64,000 nt of DNA from Saccharicrinis sp. UBA6048 (lineage in GTDB: Bacteria; Bacteroidota; Bacteroidia; Bacteroidales; Marinilabiliaceae): positions 1 through 64,000 of the forward strand of contig DIYS01000073.1 of NCBI GenBank assembly GCA_002429115.1, given 5' to 3'. A model generated the notes under the pieces. That model was not told where the DNA came from. It saw only the letters and a list, made by a program, of their open reading frames with translations, and ran no database searches. The position numbers and the translations under genes are program-made. Of the stretch, positions 42,183 to 50,884 are shown one piece after another. Position 1 is the stretch's first letter; the number at the start of each line of letters is the position of its first letter.

Positions 42183-42618
42183 TTATTAACCATCCAATGA
42201 GATTTGAACTGTATTCACATTAATCCTTAACGGCCTATTTTGACCAATGGAAATGCATATTCATTTGTTGGAAATCAATATTTGATCTATTGACAACTAT
42301 ATCATGTCTATGGAAATAGATATTTAACAGCTTGAAGACGATTTTTAAGCCATGGAGTGCTTATTAAGGCTTATTATTTGACATTTTTAGCCACTTGAAG
42401 ATAAAAATTAAGCCTATTATGAGGTTTGCTGTGTCTGTTGGAGTGCATATTAAGCCGATGGAAATCAAAAATCAAGTCGATGGAAGGGTGATCCCGGGTG
42501 ATTGAGATTAAAAAATGTACCAATTGACCAACTATACTAGCTTAGGGGCTAGTGAACCAAAGGGTTTGGTTGGATTTGGTGATGTTGAATCCGGCTTAAT
42601 TATAGTTTATGTTTCTGT
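42183..42618. other. Convergent intergenic region with phased repeat array
   Basis: 436 bp between two convergent stop codons, with no gene. Most of it (42248-42485) is the phased degenerate array listed separately. The remainder (42490-42618) has no recognised feature. Confidence 0.6.
42248..42485. repeat. Degenerate array with about 21-bp period (12 units)
   Basis: Copies of a motif close to TGGAAATnnATATTnAAGCC recur. The first base of TGGA/TGAA/TGAC/TGAG falls at 42248, 42269, 42291, 42311, 42333, 42353, 42379, 42396, 42420, 42439, 42459 and 42481. The mean spacing is 233/11, or 21.2 bp, close to two turns of B-DNA. Units share the core but differ at many positions, and spacing varies (17-26), so no reading frame is kept. 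Read by eye; the alignment of individual units is approximate. Confidence 0.6.
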
Positions 42619-43383
42619 TCAGGTATAACCTTTCACTTTATATACCAATAGTCCAAGCCATTCTTTAATGATGACTGGCCATCGTTGCAATGTTTCCAAT
42701 GATGGCAATAGATAATCTGAGGGTTTTAAGGGTTTGTAATTGCGGTATGAGTGTGCCGATAGCGGGTGAGTTTTAAAACCTGCTTTATCAAAACAGGCTT
42801 TAGCTCTTTTCATATGAAACGCCGATGTTATTAAAATGATTTCCTTTTCGATATTTAAGCTATCACAAAGAATTGATGTGTAATAAGCATTTTCATAGGT
42901 GTTGCGCGATTGGGTTTCAAAAGCAACTTCAGCACTGTCAATTCCTAGGATACTTAAATACTCAGCAATATAATCCGCTTCGGCTCGTTCTTCAAAGTAG
43001 ATTTCAGCTGATCCGCCACTAATAATCAGCTTTTGATCCGGCATCATCTTTTTAAGCTGCAAGCCTTGCAGGAAACGGTCAGAAGCTTCCTGAAAACATA
43101 TGCGATCGACACTCTCATTATAACCAGAAAAACCTCCGAGGATAACAATTGGTTTATCCAGATGCTTTACGGTTGTCAACGGTTCAACAGGATATTCATA
43201 AGTCGAGATGACTTTTTGAAAAAGAAAGGTATTTGAAAAACAAATGAAAATTGCGAGTGCAGCTATTGTATATGCCTTCTTTATTTTTTGATGCTTCGTA
43301 AGAAGGCGCATTGCAATTAAGAGTACGCACCAAATAAATGGTGATAATAAGAAGCTTAATATTTTAGATAGTAAGAAAAACAT
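42619..43383 (-). CDS. ElyC/SanA/YdcF family (DUF218) membrane protein
   Basis: A 254-residue protein with two N-terminal transmembrane helices (about 1-25 and 35-55). A DUF218 domain follows: PIVILGGFSGYNES (about 78-91), QKLIISGGSAE (about 116-126), ESQSRNTYENA-like ETQSRNTYENAYY (about 155-167) and LITSAFHMKRAKACFDKAG (about 184-202). Relatives are implicated in cell-envelope integrity and undecaprenyl-phosphate metabolism in proteobacteria. The domain is probably periplasmic. Convergent with the small barrel gene; no operon partner. Confidence 0.87.
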   Translation of the reverse strand: MFFLLSKILSFLLSPFIWCVLLIAMRLLTKHQKIKKAYTIAALAIFICFSNTFLFQKVISTYEYPVEPLTTVKHLDKPIVILGGFSGYNESVDRICFQEASDRFLQGLQLKKMMPDQKLIISGGSAEIYFEERAEADYIAEYLSILGIDSAEVAFETQSRNTYENAYYTSILCDSLNIEKEIILITSAFHMKRAKACFDKAGFKTHPLSAHSYRNYKPLKPSDYLLPSLETLQRWPVIIKEWLGLLVYKVKGYT

Positions 43384-43478
43384 TTATAATAGCTAAAATT
43401 TGGAAGTTACGTTAGTCCTTTTAATTTTGTTGTAAAGAAAATAAAAACTGGATAACCAATCATTCTAAATTCTGTTTT

Positions 43479-44012
43479 ATGCATTTCAATCAGCTACTAC
43501 GCGAACGTTATTCCATTAGAGATTACAAGCCTTTAAAAGTATCAAAAGCATTGGTGATAGAGGTGCTTGAAGCTGGCCGTATGGCGCCTTCAGCAGCCAA
43601 TAAACAACCATGGAATTTTATCTTAGTTTCAGAAGATGAGAAGTTGGGTAAACTCAAAGAAGCCTACAGTCGTGATTGGTTTAAAGATGTGCCGCAAATG
43701 ATTGTGGTATGTGGCGACCATAATGAATCATGGAAACGCGCTGTTGATCTGAAAGACCATTGCGATGTTGATGCAGCAATAGCCATCGATCATATGACTT
43801 TGAGAGCAACAGAATTAGGGTTAGGAACATGTTGGGTGTGTCACTTTGATCCTAAGCTTGTTTCAGAGGCATTGAATTTACCCGACCATATTGAACCAAT
43901 TGCTTTATTGCCAATTGGCTATCCGGTTGAGGTGAAAGCGCCCGAAAAGAAAAGAAAGGAATTTAGTTATGTTGTATTCGAAAATGAGTACGGACAAAAA
44001 ATGAATAAGTAA
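43479..44012 (+). CDS. Nitroreductase family protein
   Basis: A 177-residue flavoprotein of the nitroreductase family, with RYSIRDYKPLKVSKALV (about 10-26), the FMN-binding AGRMAPSAANKQPWNFILV (about 32-50) and the C-terminal GLGTCWVCHFDP (about 113-124) and IALLPIGYPVE. Members use NAD(P)H and FMN to reduce nitroaromatics, quinones or other electron acceptors; the substrate is not predictable. Divergent from the YdcF-like gene. Confidence 0.9.
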   Translation: MHFNQLLRERYSIRDYKPLKVSKALVIEVLEAGRMAPSAANKQPWNFILVSEDEKLGKLKEAYSRDWFKDVPQMIVVCGDHNESWKRAVDLKDHCDVDAAIAIDHMTLRATELGLGTCWVCHFDPKLVSEALNLPDHIEPIALLPIGYPVEVKAPEKKRKEFSYVVFENEYGQKMNK

Positions 44013-44309
44013 ATTATAACTGCCAGGTATACAGTTTCTGGCATCTATTTGGTAGAGGTTGGCATCAGCTGAATAAGTAGGGTTGTTACAAAGAACTTAG
44101 CAACTAGTTCCACAATTAGTGGTACTCCTTTATCATTGGCGGAGCCCCGATAGCTTTGGGGCGTAATGCCTTTCCCTCCTGAATTTTAGGAGGGGTGCCG
44201 AAGGCGGGGTGGTATAAAGCATATCTAAAATGCAATTGCCGTGGATAATTAGGTACACCTTCGTTATTCTTCCATCATTAATATTACTTTTGCATAAAAT
44301 ATTATAAGA
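44013..44309. other. Spacer with palindromic dispersed-type repeat
   Basis: 297 bp. It contains a small hairpin tgccag/ctggca (44021-44043) just after the nitroreductase gene and a GC-rich block at about 44138-44213 with stems gcccc/ggggc (44144-44162) and ccctcct/aggaggg (44174-44194), followed by gtgccgaaggcggggtggt. The ruvX promoter lies at the end. GC-rich blocks of this kind are common intergenic repeats in Bacteroidota. Confidence 0.5.
44285..44292 (+). promoter_or_regulatory. Promoter -7 element of ruvX-def
   Basis: TACTTTTG matches TAnnTTTG; the GTG start of ruvX is 17 bp downstream. A weak TTC at 44260-44262 is the only -33 candidate. Confidence 0.45.
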
Positions 44310-44726
44310 GTGGGAAGAATATTAGCCATTGATTATGGCCGAAAAAAAAGCGGAATTGCAGTAACGGATGAATTGCAGCTGATTGCGAATGGACTGACGA
44401 CTGTTCCTTCGCACGAGTTGTTTGAATTTGTTTCTAAATATATGAAAGAAGAGAAGGTTGATTGTATAGTAATGGGCTATCCGACGCAAACCACCGGCGA
44501 AGTTTCAGAATCGATGAAATACATTGAGCCTTTTGTCAATCGATTAAAGAAGAACTTTCCCGATCTGCCTATTGAATGGGTGGACGAACGCTTTACCTCA
44601 AAATTGGCATTTCAGGCCATGATAGATGGTGGATTAAAAAAGAAAGCTCGTCAGAATAAAAACCTCATAGATAAGGTGAGTGCAACAATTATTCTTCAAA
44701 CTTACCTCGAACAGAAGCGAATATGA
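44310..44726 (+). CDS. ruvX: Putative pre-16S rRNA nuclease / Holliday junction resolvase (YqgF)
   Basis: A 138-residue RNase H-fold protein of the YqgF family. It starts at GTG (44310) with MGRILAIDYGRKKSGIAV, the family's first catalytic motif (Asp 8). VDCIVMGYPTQTTGEVS (about 50-66) and the third motif WVDERFTSKLAF (about 90-101) are all present. Members mature the 5' end of 16S rRNA and may act on branched DNA. The stop overlaps the start of the deformylase gene by 4 bp (ATGA), so they are translationally coupled. Confidence 0.93.
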   Translation: MGRILAIDYGRKKSGIAVTDELQLIANGLTTVPSHELFEFVSKYMKEEKVDCIVMGYPTQTTGEVSESMKYIEPFVNRLKKNFPDLPIEWVDERFTSKLAFQAMIDGGLKKKARQNKNLIDKVSATIILQTYLEQKRI

Positions 44727-45289
44727 TCTTTCCGATAGCCGTGTATGGTCATCCTGTTTTGCGGCAGGAAGCTGCTACGATTTCACCGGATGAACCAGAT
44801 TTAGCACAATTTATTAAGGATATGTGGGCCACCATGTACCGAACCGATGGTATAGGGCTAGCGGCACCACAGGTGGGGCGATCAATTCGTCTGTTTGTTA
44901 TTGACCTTGATGTGTTTAAAGATGAATATCCTGAATTAAAAGGTTTCAAAAAAGTATTTATCAATGCAAAACTTGAAACTTTAGGAAAACATGTTAAGAT
45001 GACAGAAGGCTGTTTAAGCGTACCTGGTATCAATAAAAAGGTACATCGGCCCGACAGGATTAGGATTACTTATCAGAATGAGTGTTTTGAGACCTTCACT
45101 GAAGAATATTCAGGATTTGCAGGACGCGTTATTCAACATGAATACGACCATATAGAAGGAAAGCTATTTATCGACTATTTGAGTGCATTTGATCGCATTG
45201 TTTTAAGGAATAAACTCAAATCTATTAAAGAGGGAACGGTTCAGGCCAACTACAAAATCATAAGAACAGAACATTGTACAGACGCATGA
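44723..45289 (+). CDS. def: Peptide deformylase
   Basis: A 188-residue metalloenzyme that removes the formyl group from nascent proteins. The three catalytic motifs are intact: GIGLAAPQVG (about 42-51), EGCLSVPGI (about 93-101, metal Cys) and QHEYDHIEGKLF (about 137-148, two metal His and catalytic Glu). Length and N-terminus (IFPIAVYGHPVLRQEA) are normal for the type I enzyme. Coupled to ruvX by a 4-bp overlap. Confidence 0.96.
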   Translation: MIFPIAVYGHPVLRQEAATISPDEPDLAQFIKDMWATMYRTDGIGLAAPQVGRSIRLFVIDLDVFKDEYPELKGFKKVFINAKLETLGKHVKMTEGCLSVPGINKKVHRPDRIRITYQNECFETFTEEYSGFAGRVIQHEYDHIEGKLFIDYLSAFDRIVLRNKLKSIKEGTVQANYKIIRTEHCTDA

Positions 45290-45363
45290 AATCCAAGAAT
45301 TCATGCCTTTTGTAACAGAAATTAATCCATTAATAAAAAAAAATAGGTCAGCTGTGTGTAATT

Positions 45364-45389
45364 GTTAATTTTAAAAGATTAAAATTAAC
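45364..45389 (+). promoter_or_regulatory. Inverted repeat immediately before the exopolysaccharide locus
   Basis: gttaatttta (45364-45373) and taaaattaac (45380-45389) are perfectly complementary around a 6-nt loop. They end three bases before the ATG of the first locus gene. In RNA this would occlude the ribosome landing site; in DNA it could be an operator. Confidence 0.45.
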
Positions 45390-45392
45390 CAA

Positions 45393-46160
45393 ATGACACG
45401 AACTTATAATTGGCTATTCCTACTCACTTGCCTTTGCTTTATTGGATGTGTTCCGCAAAAGGAAATGGTTTACCTGCAGGATGAAGCAAACGCTACCCAA
45501 CTACAGGAGTTTAATAACATCAAGTCGAAGGGTGTAATCAAAGCATTCGATCAACTTTATATCCATGTGGCAAGTTTTGATGATGGCAGCATTAATTTTA
45601 TGAGTAACGATGCGAACCGCTATGGGGGCGGGCGTTCAGAAGCCGATTTAGCAATGGTGTCATACTCTGTGGATGTTAATGGAAATATTGATTTACCAAT
45701 TATTGGTAAGTTTAGTGTTATTGGCTTAAAGGCTGATGAAGCCGCTGAAAAAATAAGACAGGAACTGGAGCTTTACCTTAATGCGCCATCGGTAAAAGTT
45801 ACCTTCGTCAATAAAAGCATAACAATATTAGGAAGTGTCGATCGTCCGGGACGCTATTTTTATGCCAGCGAGTATGTCAACATTCTTCAGGCCTTGGGTA
45901 TGGCTGGCGATATAACGGAGTACGGTAATAGAAAGTATGCTGTTTTGGTTCGCGAATCCAACAATGTGGTTACCAAGCAGCGCATTGACCTGACATCGAT
46001 AGGTTTGCTTGGATCGGATAGTTTTTATTTGCAACCCAATGATATTGTTTATATCGAACCTCTCAAAAGACGCCATTGGGGCTTTGAAACCTTCCCATGG
46101 GCATTAATCTTATCGAGTATCACAACATTTATATTGATTGCAGATTACATAAAAGATTAG
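45393..46160 (+). CDS. Polysaccharide export lipoprotein (Wza-like)
   Basis: A 255-residue outer-membrane export protein. Lipobox at FIGC (cysteine about 19), then the Poly_export domain (about 40-125: KGVIKAFDQLYIHVAS ... VDVNGNIDLPIIGKFSVIGLKADEAAEKI) and one SLBB-type domain (SITILGSVDRPGRYFY ... DITEYGNRKYAVLVRE). It ends in a transmembrane helix (about 232-250), as is usual in Bacteroidota Wza homologues. It forms the periplasm-to-surface channel for the polymer made by the locus. Its stop lies 2 bp before the autokinase start. Confidence 0.92.
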   Translation: MTRTYNWLFLLTCLCFIGCVPQKEMVYLQDEANATQLQEFNNIKSKGVIKAFDQLYIHVASFDDGSINFMSNDANRYGGGRSEADLAMVSYSVDVNGNIDLPIIGKFSVIGLKADEAAEKIRQELELYLNAPSVKVTFVNKSITILGSVDRPGRYFYASEYVNILQALGMAGDITEYGNRKYAVLVRESNNVVTKQRIDLTSIGLLGSDSFYLQPNDIVYIEPLKRRHWGFETFPWALILSSITTFILIADYIKD

Positions 46161-46162
46161 CA

Positions 46163-48523
46163 ATGGCACCAATTAACAACGAAAATGATCAATATCTGGA
46201 TATTAAGAAACTGATCACAATATTGAAGAAGAATTGGTTTTTTTACATTCTGTCCATCGTGTTTTTTTTCAGTTTAACATTTGTGTTGAGTAAGCTGATG
46301 CGACCGGTTTATGAAGTTAAATCAAGTATTTATATCAAAGAAAATACAGCCTTTGAAAGCAAGAAGGCGGTTGAGTTTTTGCAGAGCTTTCAATTGTTTG
46401 ATCAAAAACGAACGTTTCAGAATGAAATGCTGATACTACGATCTACTCCGCTGCTTAAAGAAGCGGTGGAGCAGTTGAATCTTGAGATTGAGTACTATCA
46501 GGAAGACGGTTTGGTTAAGCGGGATCTTTTTGGTAATGAACCTTTTAGTGTGGTTTACGATTCAAGTCACATTCAAGCCATAGATGTTGATTATCATCTG
46601 GAATTTTTTAATGATGGTCAATTTGAAATTAATGCATCCGGAAAGGATATTGAACTAATTGATTATCGAGACGGTACTGTTACCAAAACAAATTCAGAAT
46701 TAGAGCTTAATAAGACTTTGTTTCAATCCGATGTAGTGGAGCATAAGTTTTGTAAATTCCGTATTTACTTAAACCCACAGGTCGATTTGGATAATTTAGT
46801 TGGTAAAACTTATAGCTTTAGGTTTAAGGACAAAAATGCTATTGTGAAAATGGTGGCAGATCGACTGAAAGTTCAACCGGAAAATCCTGAGGTGAGTATT
46901 GTTAAGCTATCGATGAAGGCCAATTCACCTCAGAAGGCACAGGCTTTTATCCGCACACTTACTAATATTTATTTAAAGAAAAATCTGGATCGAAAAAATC
47001 ATTTTGCTCAAAATACAATTGAATACATCAATTTTCAGCTGGATGAAATATCAGACTCATTAAGCTATGCAGAGCGACAATTGGAATCATTCAGGGCAGG
47101 CAATCAGGTCATAAATATAACAAGTAAGGCTGGACGTATATATGAGCGTCTGCAACAGCTCGAAGTTGAGAAAGCGACCCTCGATCGTCAATTAAAGTAT
47201 TATCAATATTTAGATGAATTTTTTGAAGAAAACGATGATTTAGCGGATTTGGTAGTCCCATCTTCAATGGGAATAACAGATCAGACATTAAATGAGCTGA
47301 TGCGAAATCTGATAACGCTTGTTAACCAGCGCAATGAGCTACTGGGTAAACGACAGCAGAAGAGTCCATATCTTAAAAACTTAGAGGTTCAGATAGAAAG
47401 CCTGAAACGACCAATTATTGAAAATATAAATTTCTCCATCAGTACATTAGAAAAAACAATTGCTGATATAAATTCGCAGATTGCCCAAATGAAGAGAAAC
47501 CTGGAAGATCTGCCAAAAACAGAACGGCAGCTCATCGGTTTTGAAAGGAAATTTAAACTCAACGATGCCATCTATACGTTTTTGTTACAGCGACGGGCTG
47601 AGGCACAAATCGCCAGAGCCTCTAACTTGCCGGAACATGAGATTGTAGAACCGGCCCAGGTAGTTCGGCGCGTATTCCCAAATCAGAAAATCAATTATGG
47701 AGTGGCTTTTATTCTGTCTTTAATAATTCCATCCTTTATTATTTTGCTGATTCGATTTTTTGATGATCGCGTGAAAAGTGAAGATTCATTGGATAGGTTT
47801 AAGGATCGGGCATTTTTGGGAGCCATCATAAAAAACAAAGCTGGTATTGAGGATGTCGTTATGAGTGAACCAACCTCGGCCATTACAGAAACATTCCGCA
47901 CGATCCGGACAAACTTATTCTACTACCTGAAGGGTGAGGAGCATAAGTCAATATTGGTAACTTCGAGTATAGCTGGTGAAGGAAAGAGTTTTGTGTCACT
48001 TAACCTGGCATTGTCGCTTGCTCAGATGGATAAAAAAGTGGTGTTGGTTGGGTTCGACCTTCGTAAGAATAATCAGTTTAGCCATATAATTACGAAGCCT
48101 GAACAAGGATTGACAGCCTTGTATGTCAATAATATAAGTATCGAAGATCTGGCTCAGCCAACAAACTATGCGAATTTGGATATTATAGCGCCAGGCGTGG
48201 TGCCTCCTAATCCGGCAGAATTGATCGCCAATGACGCAACTGCACAACTATTTTCATATCTGAGAGATAAATACGATTACATTGTTATTGACTCATCACC
48301 GGTTGGCGTTGTGAGCGATGCTTTGCTTTTGGCCGAACATTCAGATGTTAATGTATTTGTTGTTCGTGAAAATTATAGCCGATTGCCGATTGTTTCGTCT
48401 GTCATGAATGAGCTGACGAATAAAGGGATTGAGAAGGTAGGGTTAGTGTTAAATGCCAGCCGATTGGAAGGTAAAAAGTACCGCTACGAATACTACGATA
48501 AGTATAATGCATTAGCTAAATAG
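46163..48523 (+). CDS. Wzc-like polysaccharide co-polymerase / bacterial tyrosine autokinase
   Basis: 786 residues from the ATG at 46163 (MAPINNENDQYLDIKKLITIL). The longer frame from 46097 overlaps the upstream gene and is not needed. The first transmembrane helix (about 25-45) and the Wzz domain are followed by a long periplasmic coiled coil (about 280-450). A second helix lies near 510-530. The cytoplasmic BY-kinase domain contains Walker A SSIAGEGKSFVSLNLALSLA (about 599-618), the A' motif VVLVGFDLRKN and Walker B YDYIVIDSSPVGVV. The tyrosine cluster at the C-terminus (KYRYEYYDKY) is the autophosphorylation site. It controls chain length and couples synthesis to export. Confidence 0.94.
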   Translation: MAPINNENDQYLDIKKLITILKKNWFFYILSIVFFFSLTFVLSKLMRPVYEVKSSIYIKENTAFESKKAVEFLQSFQLFDQKRTFQNEMLILRSTPLLKEAVEQLNLEIEYYQEDGLVKRDLFGNEPFSVVYDSSHIQAIDVDYHLEFFNDGQFEINASGKDIELIDYRDGTVTKTNSELELNKTLFQSDVVEHKFCKFRIYLNPQVDLDNLVGKTYSFRFKDKNAIVKMVADRLKVQPENPEVSIVKLSMKANSPQKAQAFIRTLTNIYLKKNLDRKNHFAQNTIEYINFQLDEISDSLSYAERQLESFRAGNQVINITSKAGRIYERLQQLEVEKATLDRQLKYYQYLDEFFEENDDLADLVVPSSMGITDQTLNELMRNLITLVNQRNELLGKRQQKSPYLKNLEVQIESLKRPIIENINFSISTLEKTIADINSQIAQMKRNLEDLPKTERQLIGFERKFKLNDAIYTFLLQRRAEAQIARASNLPEHEIVEPAQVVRRVFPNQKINYGVAFILSLIIPSFIILLIRFFDDRVKSEDSLDRFKDRAFLGAIIKNKAGIEDVVMSEPTSAITETFRTIRTNLFYYLKGEEHKSILVTSSIAGEGKSFVSLNLALSLAQMDKKVVLVGFDLRKNNQFSHIITKPEQGLTALYVNNISIEDLAQPTNYANLDIIAPGVVPPNPAELIANDATAQLFSYLRDKYDYIVIDSSPVGVVSDALLLAEHSDVNVFVVRENYSRLPIVSSVMNELTNKGIEKVGLVLNASRLEGKKYRYEYYDKYNALAK

Positions 48524-48530
48524 TTGTTGT

Positions 48531-49664
48531 ATGGTTCGATTTCGACCAAAAACAATCTGCTTTGTTATTCCCAACTATGTGACTTTCACAACAGGAGGTG
48601 CTGAGTTGCAGGTATATTATCTGACCAAAGAATTTCTGAAAAGGGGTTGGAAAGTAGAATTGGTATATGGTAAAGAAAAAGGGCAGGGTAACTTAAGTGC
48701 GAGTCCTTATTACGATGAGCGAATCACGTATTTAAGCTATCGAAAATATAAGTTTCGGGCGTTTGAGTTTTTTAGTGCCCTGATGACAATTTTTAAAAGT
48801 AAGGCTGGCTACTTCTATCAACGCACAGATTTTGCATTAACTGCTTCTTGTGCTTTGTACTGTAAGCTGATGAAAAAACATATGACCTATGCCTTGGCTC
48901 AGGATCAGGATGCGGAAAACGGAAAGTACTCAGCTGCTTTCAAAACATATAATTACCAATCGAGCATAAAGCAATGGATTCGAAAATTGGATTTTAATCT
49001 GATTGATAAACTGGTAGAATATGGCAAAAGATCAGCAAGTTTAATTGTTTGTCAGAATTCTCAGCAACAAAGGTTACTTAAGTCTAATTTGAATTTAAAG
49101 AGTGAAATAGTATCAAGTATTGCGATAAATCCACAGCTGCAAGATGTCAAAAAAGAGAACATTATTCTGTGGGTTGGCAATATGCATCCGGTTAAGCAGC
49201 CTCAATTATTTATTGAATTGGCAAATCGTTTTGCAAATAACGATAATTGGCGCTTCGTAATGATTGGTAGAATTGATGAACGATTAATTGATACAGCGAA
49301 CAGTGGGGTGGAGATCATAGGCGAATGCTCCTACGATGAAACAGCTTTATGGTATGCTAAGGCAAAGGTATTTGTTAACACAAGTGTCAGAGAAGGAATG
49401 CCGAATACTTTTTTGCAGTCGTGGTATAACAAAGCACTTATTCTAAGCCTCAATGTAAATCCTGATGGTATTTTTACAGACGATAGATATGGAATAGCAT
49501 TTGGTGGGGATCTGCATCAGTTAGGTGATGATTTGGGGCGAATAATGAGTCGTTCGGAGATTAATCAGGAAATTTTGACCAGATCATACGCTTATGTCAA
49601 TGAAAAATACGATCCGGATAAAGTCGTAGAAAGTTTATTACAAAAAATATTAAAACACGCATGA
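48531..49664 (+). CDS. Family GT4 glycosyltransferase
   Basis: A 377-residue GT-B enzyme. The N-terminal acceptor domain opens CFVIPNYVTFTTGGAELQVYYLTKEF (about 10-35). The donor domain contains ILWVGNMHPVKQP (about 205-217) and the EX7E-like segment VREGMPNTFLQSWYNKALIL (about 285-304). It most likely adds one sugar to the lipid-linked repeat unit on the cytoplasmic face. The start is 7 bp after the autokinase stop, and its end overlaps the next gene by 4 bp. Sugar specificity cannot be read from sequence. Confidence 0.88.
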   Translation: MVRFRPKTICFVIPNYVTFTTGGAELQVYYLTKEFLKRGWKVELVYGKEKGQGNLSASPYYDERITYLSYRKYKFRAFEFFSALMTIFKSKAGYFYQRTDFALTASCALYCKLMKKHMTYALAQDQDAENGKYSAAFKTYNYQSSIKQWIRKLDFNLIDKLVEYGKRSASLIVCQNSQQQRLLKSNLNLKSEIVSSIAINPQLQDVKKENIILWVGNMHPVKQPQLFIELANRFANNDNWRFVMIGRIDERLIDTANSGVEIIGECSYDETALWYAKAKVFVNTSVREGMPNTFLQSWYNKALILSLNVNPDGIFTDDRYGIAFGGDLHQLGDDLGRIMSRSEINQEILTRSYAYVNEKYDPDKVVESLLQKILKHA

Positions 49665-50884
49665 AGATTCTGCACATAACAGGTAAAGACTATTTTGGAG
49701 CCGGACGCGCCGCCTTTCGTTTGAATAAGGCACTTCAAGAAATCGGAGTAGATTCTGTTATGTGGGTGAGCGATAAAAAATCGAGCGATGAATCAGTGCA
49801 TCAGATTACGAATGGATTCTTTAGTAAACTGATGAAAAAAATCTTTGTGAAAATTGAGAAATACCAGGTGAAGGTTAAAGAACCACATATTATGTTCTCG
49901 AATGGATATTGGGGCGCTGATGTATCAAAGTTGATTCATAAAGCTAAACCTGATGTCGTTCATTTTCATTGGATAAACAGAGGTTTTATTGATTTCAAAG
50001 ATTTAAGAAATATTGGAGTGCCAATAGTTGTGACGATGCACGATATGTGGTATTTCACCGGAGGTTGTCATTATACAACCGGATGTTATAAGTATGTTGA
50101 CACCTGTTGTTACTGCCCTCATCTTTTAAGTTCCAAAAATGGAGATGTATCCACAAATATTCAGAAATACAAAGAAAAGCAGTACAATAATTTAAGCAAG
50201 ATAGCTTTTATCGGGCCGAGTACCTGGATGACAGAATGTGCTCAAAAAAGCAGCTTGCTTAGAGACAAGAACATTAGTAATATTCCTAATTGTATCGATT
50301 TAGACCATTTTACCAAAAGTGATAATTCCGTAAACAAACTCGACCAATGCCAAAAGAAAAAGATACTCATTGCCGCTGTTGATGTATTATCAGATCAAAA
50401 CAAAGGCTTTAAATATATTGATGAAGCGGTTCGGTGCTTAGATGCAAATGAGTATGCATTGGTAATAGTTGGGAGTGAAGGAACCGAACAGTTTACAGAT
50501 ATCGAAATGGAAGTAATAAATGCCGGCTATATTGATAATGATCGGGTTCTGGTGGATTACTTATCGGCGGTGGATGTGGTTGTGGTACCTTCAAAACAGG
50601 AGAATTTATCCAATATGATACTGGAGTCTTTAGCTTGCGAAATACCTGTTGTTTGCTTTCACATTGGTGGAAATGATAATATGGTAGAGCATCAGGTTAA
50701 TGGCTATCTGGCCGAGCCATATCAGGCAGAAGACATAGCGTATGGCATTAATTGGTGCACTGAAAGTAAAGAAAGATTAAAGGCCTTAGGAACAGAGGGA
50801 CGAAAGAAAGTGGAAGCTACTTTTGCTCCGGCAATAGTGGCAGAAAAGCATGTTGAATTATATAAAAACTTAATGACTAAATAG
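49661..50884 (+). CDS. Family GT4 glycosyltransferase with HDMWYFTGGCHY motif
   Basis: A 407-residue GT-B enzyme. KDYFGAGRAAFRLNKALQ (about 9-26) opens the N-terminal domain. VVTMHDMWYFTGGCHYTTGC (about 122-141) is a cysteine-rich segment typical of one GT4 subgroup in capsule clusters, followed by CCYCPHL. The donor domain contains VPSKQENLSNMILESLACEIPVVCF (about 308-332). The ATG overlaps the previous stop (ATGA). The stop overlaps the GTG of the next gene by one base. Sugar specificity is unknown. Confidence 0.87.
   Translation: MKILHITGKDYFGAGRAAFRLNKALQEIGVDSVMWVSDKKSSDESVHQITNGFFSKLMKKIFVKIEKYQVKVKEPHIMFSNGYWGADVSKLIHKAKPDVVHFHWINRGFIDFKDLRNIGVPIVVTMHDMWYFTGGCHYTTGCYKYVDTCCYCPHLLSSKNGDVSTNIQKYKEKQYNNLSKIAFIGPSTWMTECAQKSSLLRDKNISNIPNCIDLDHFTKSDNSVNKLDQCQKKKILIAAVDVLSDQNKGFKYIDEAVRCLDANEYALVIVGSEGTEQFTDIEMEVINAGYIDNDRVLVDYLSAVDVVVVPSKQENLSNMILESLACEIPVVCFHIGGNDNMVEHQVNGYLAEPYQAEDIAYGINWCTESKERLKALGTEGRKKVEATFAPAIVAEKHVELYKNLMTK

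Noticed and set aside
46097..46162. Upstream start of the autokinase
   Set aside because: It lies inside the export-protein gene and adds a region unrelated to Wzc; the ATG at 46163 gives the normal N-terminus.
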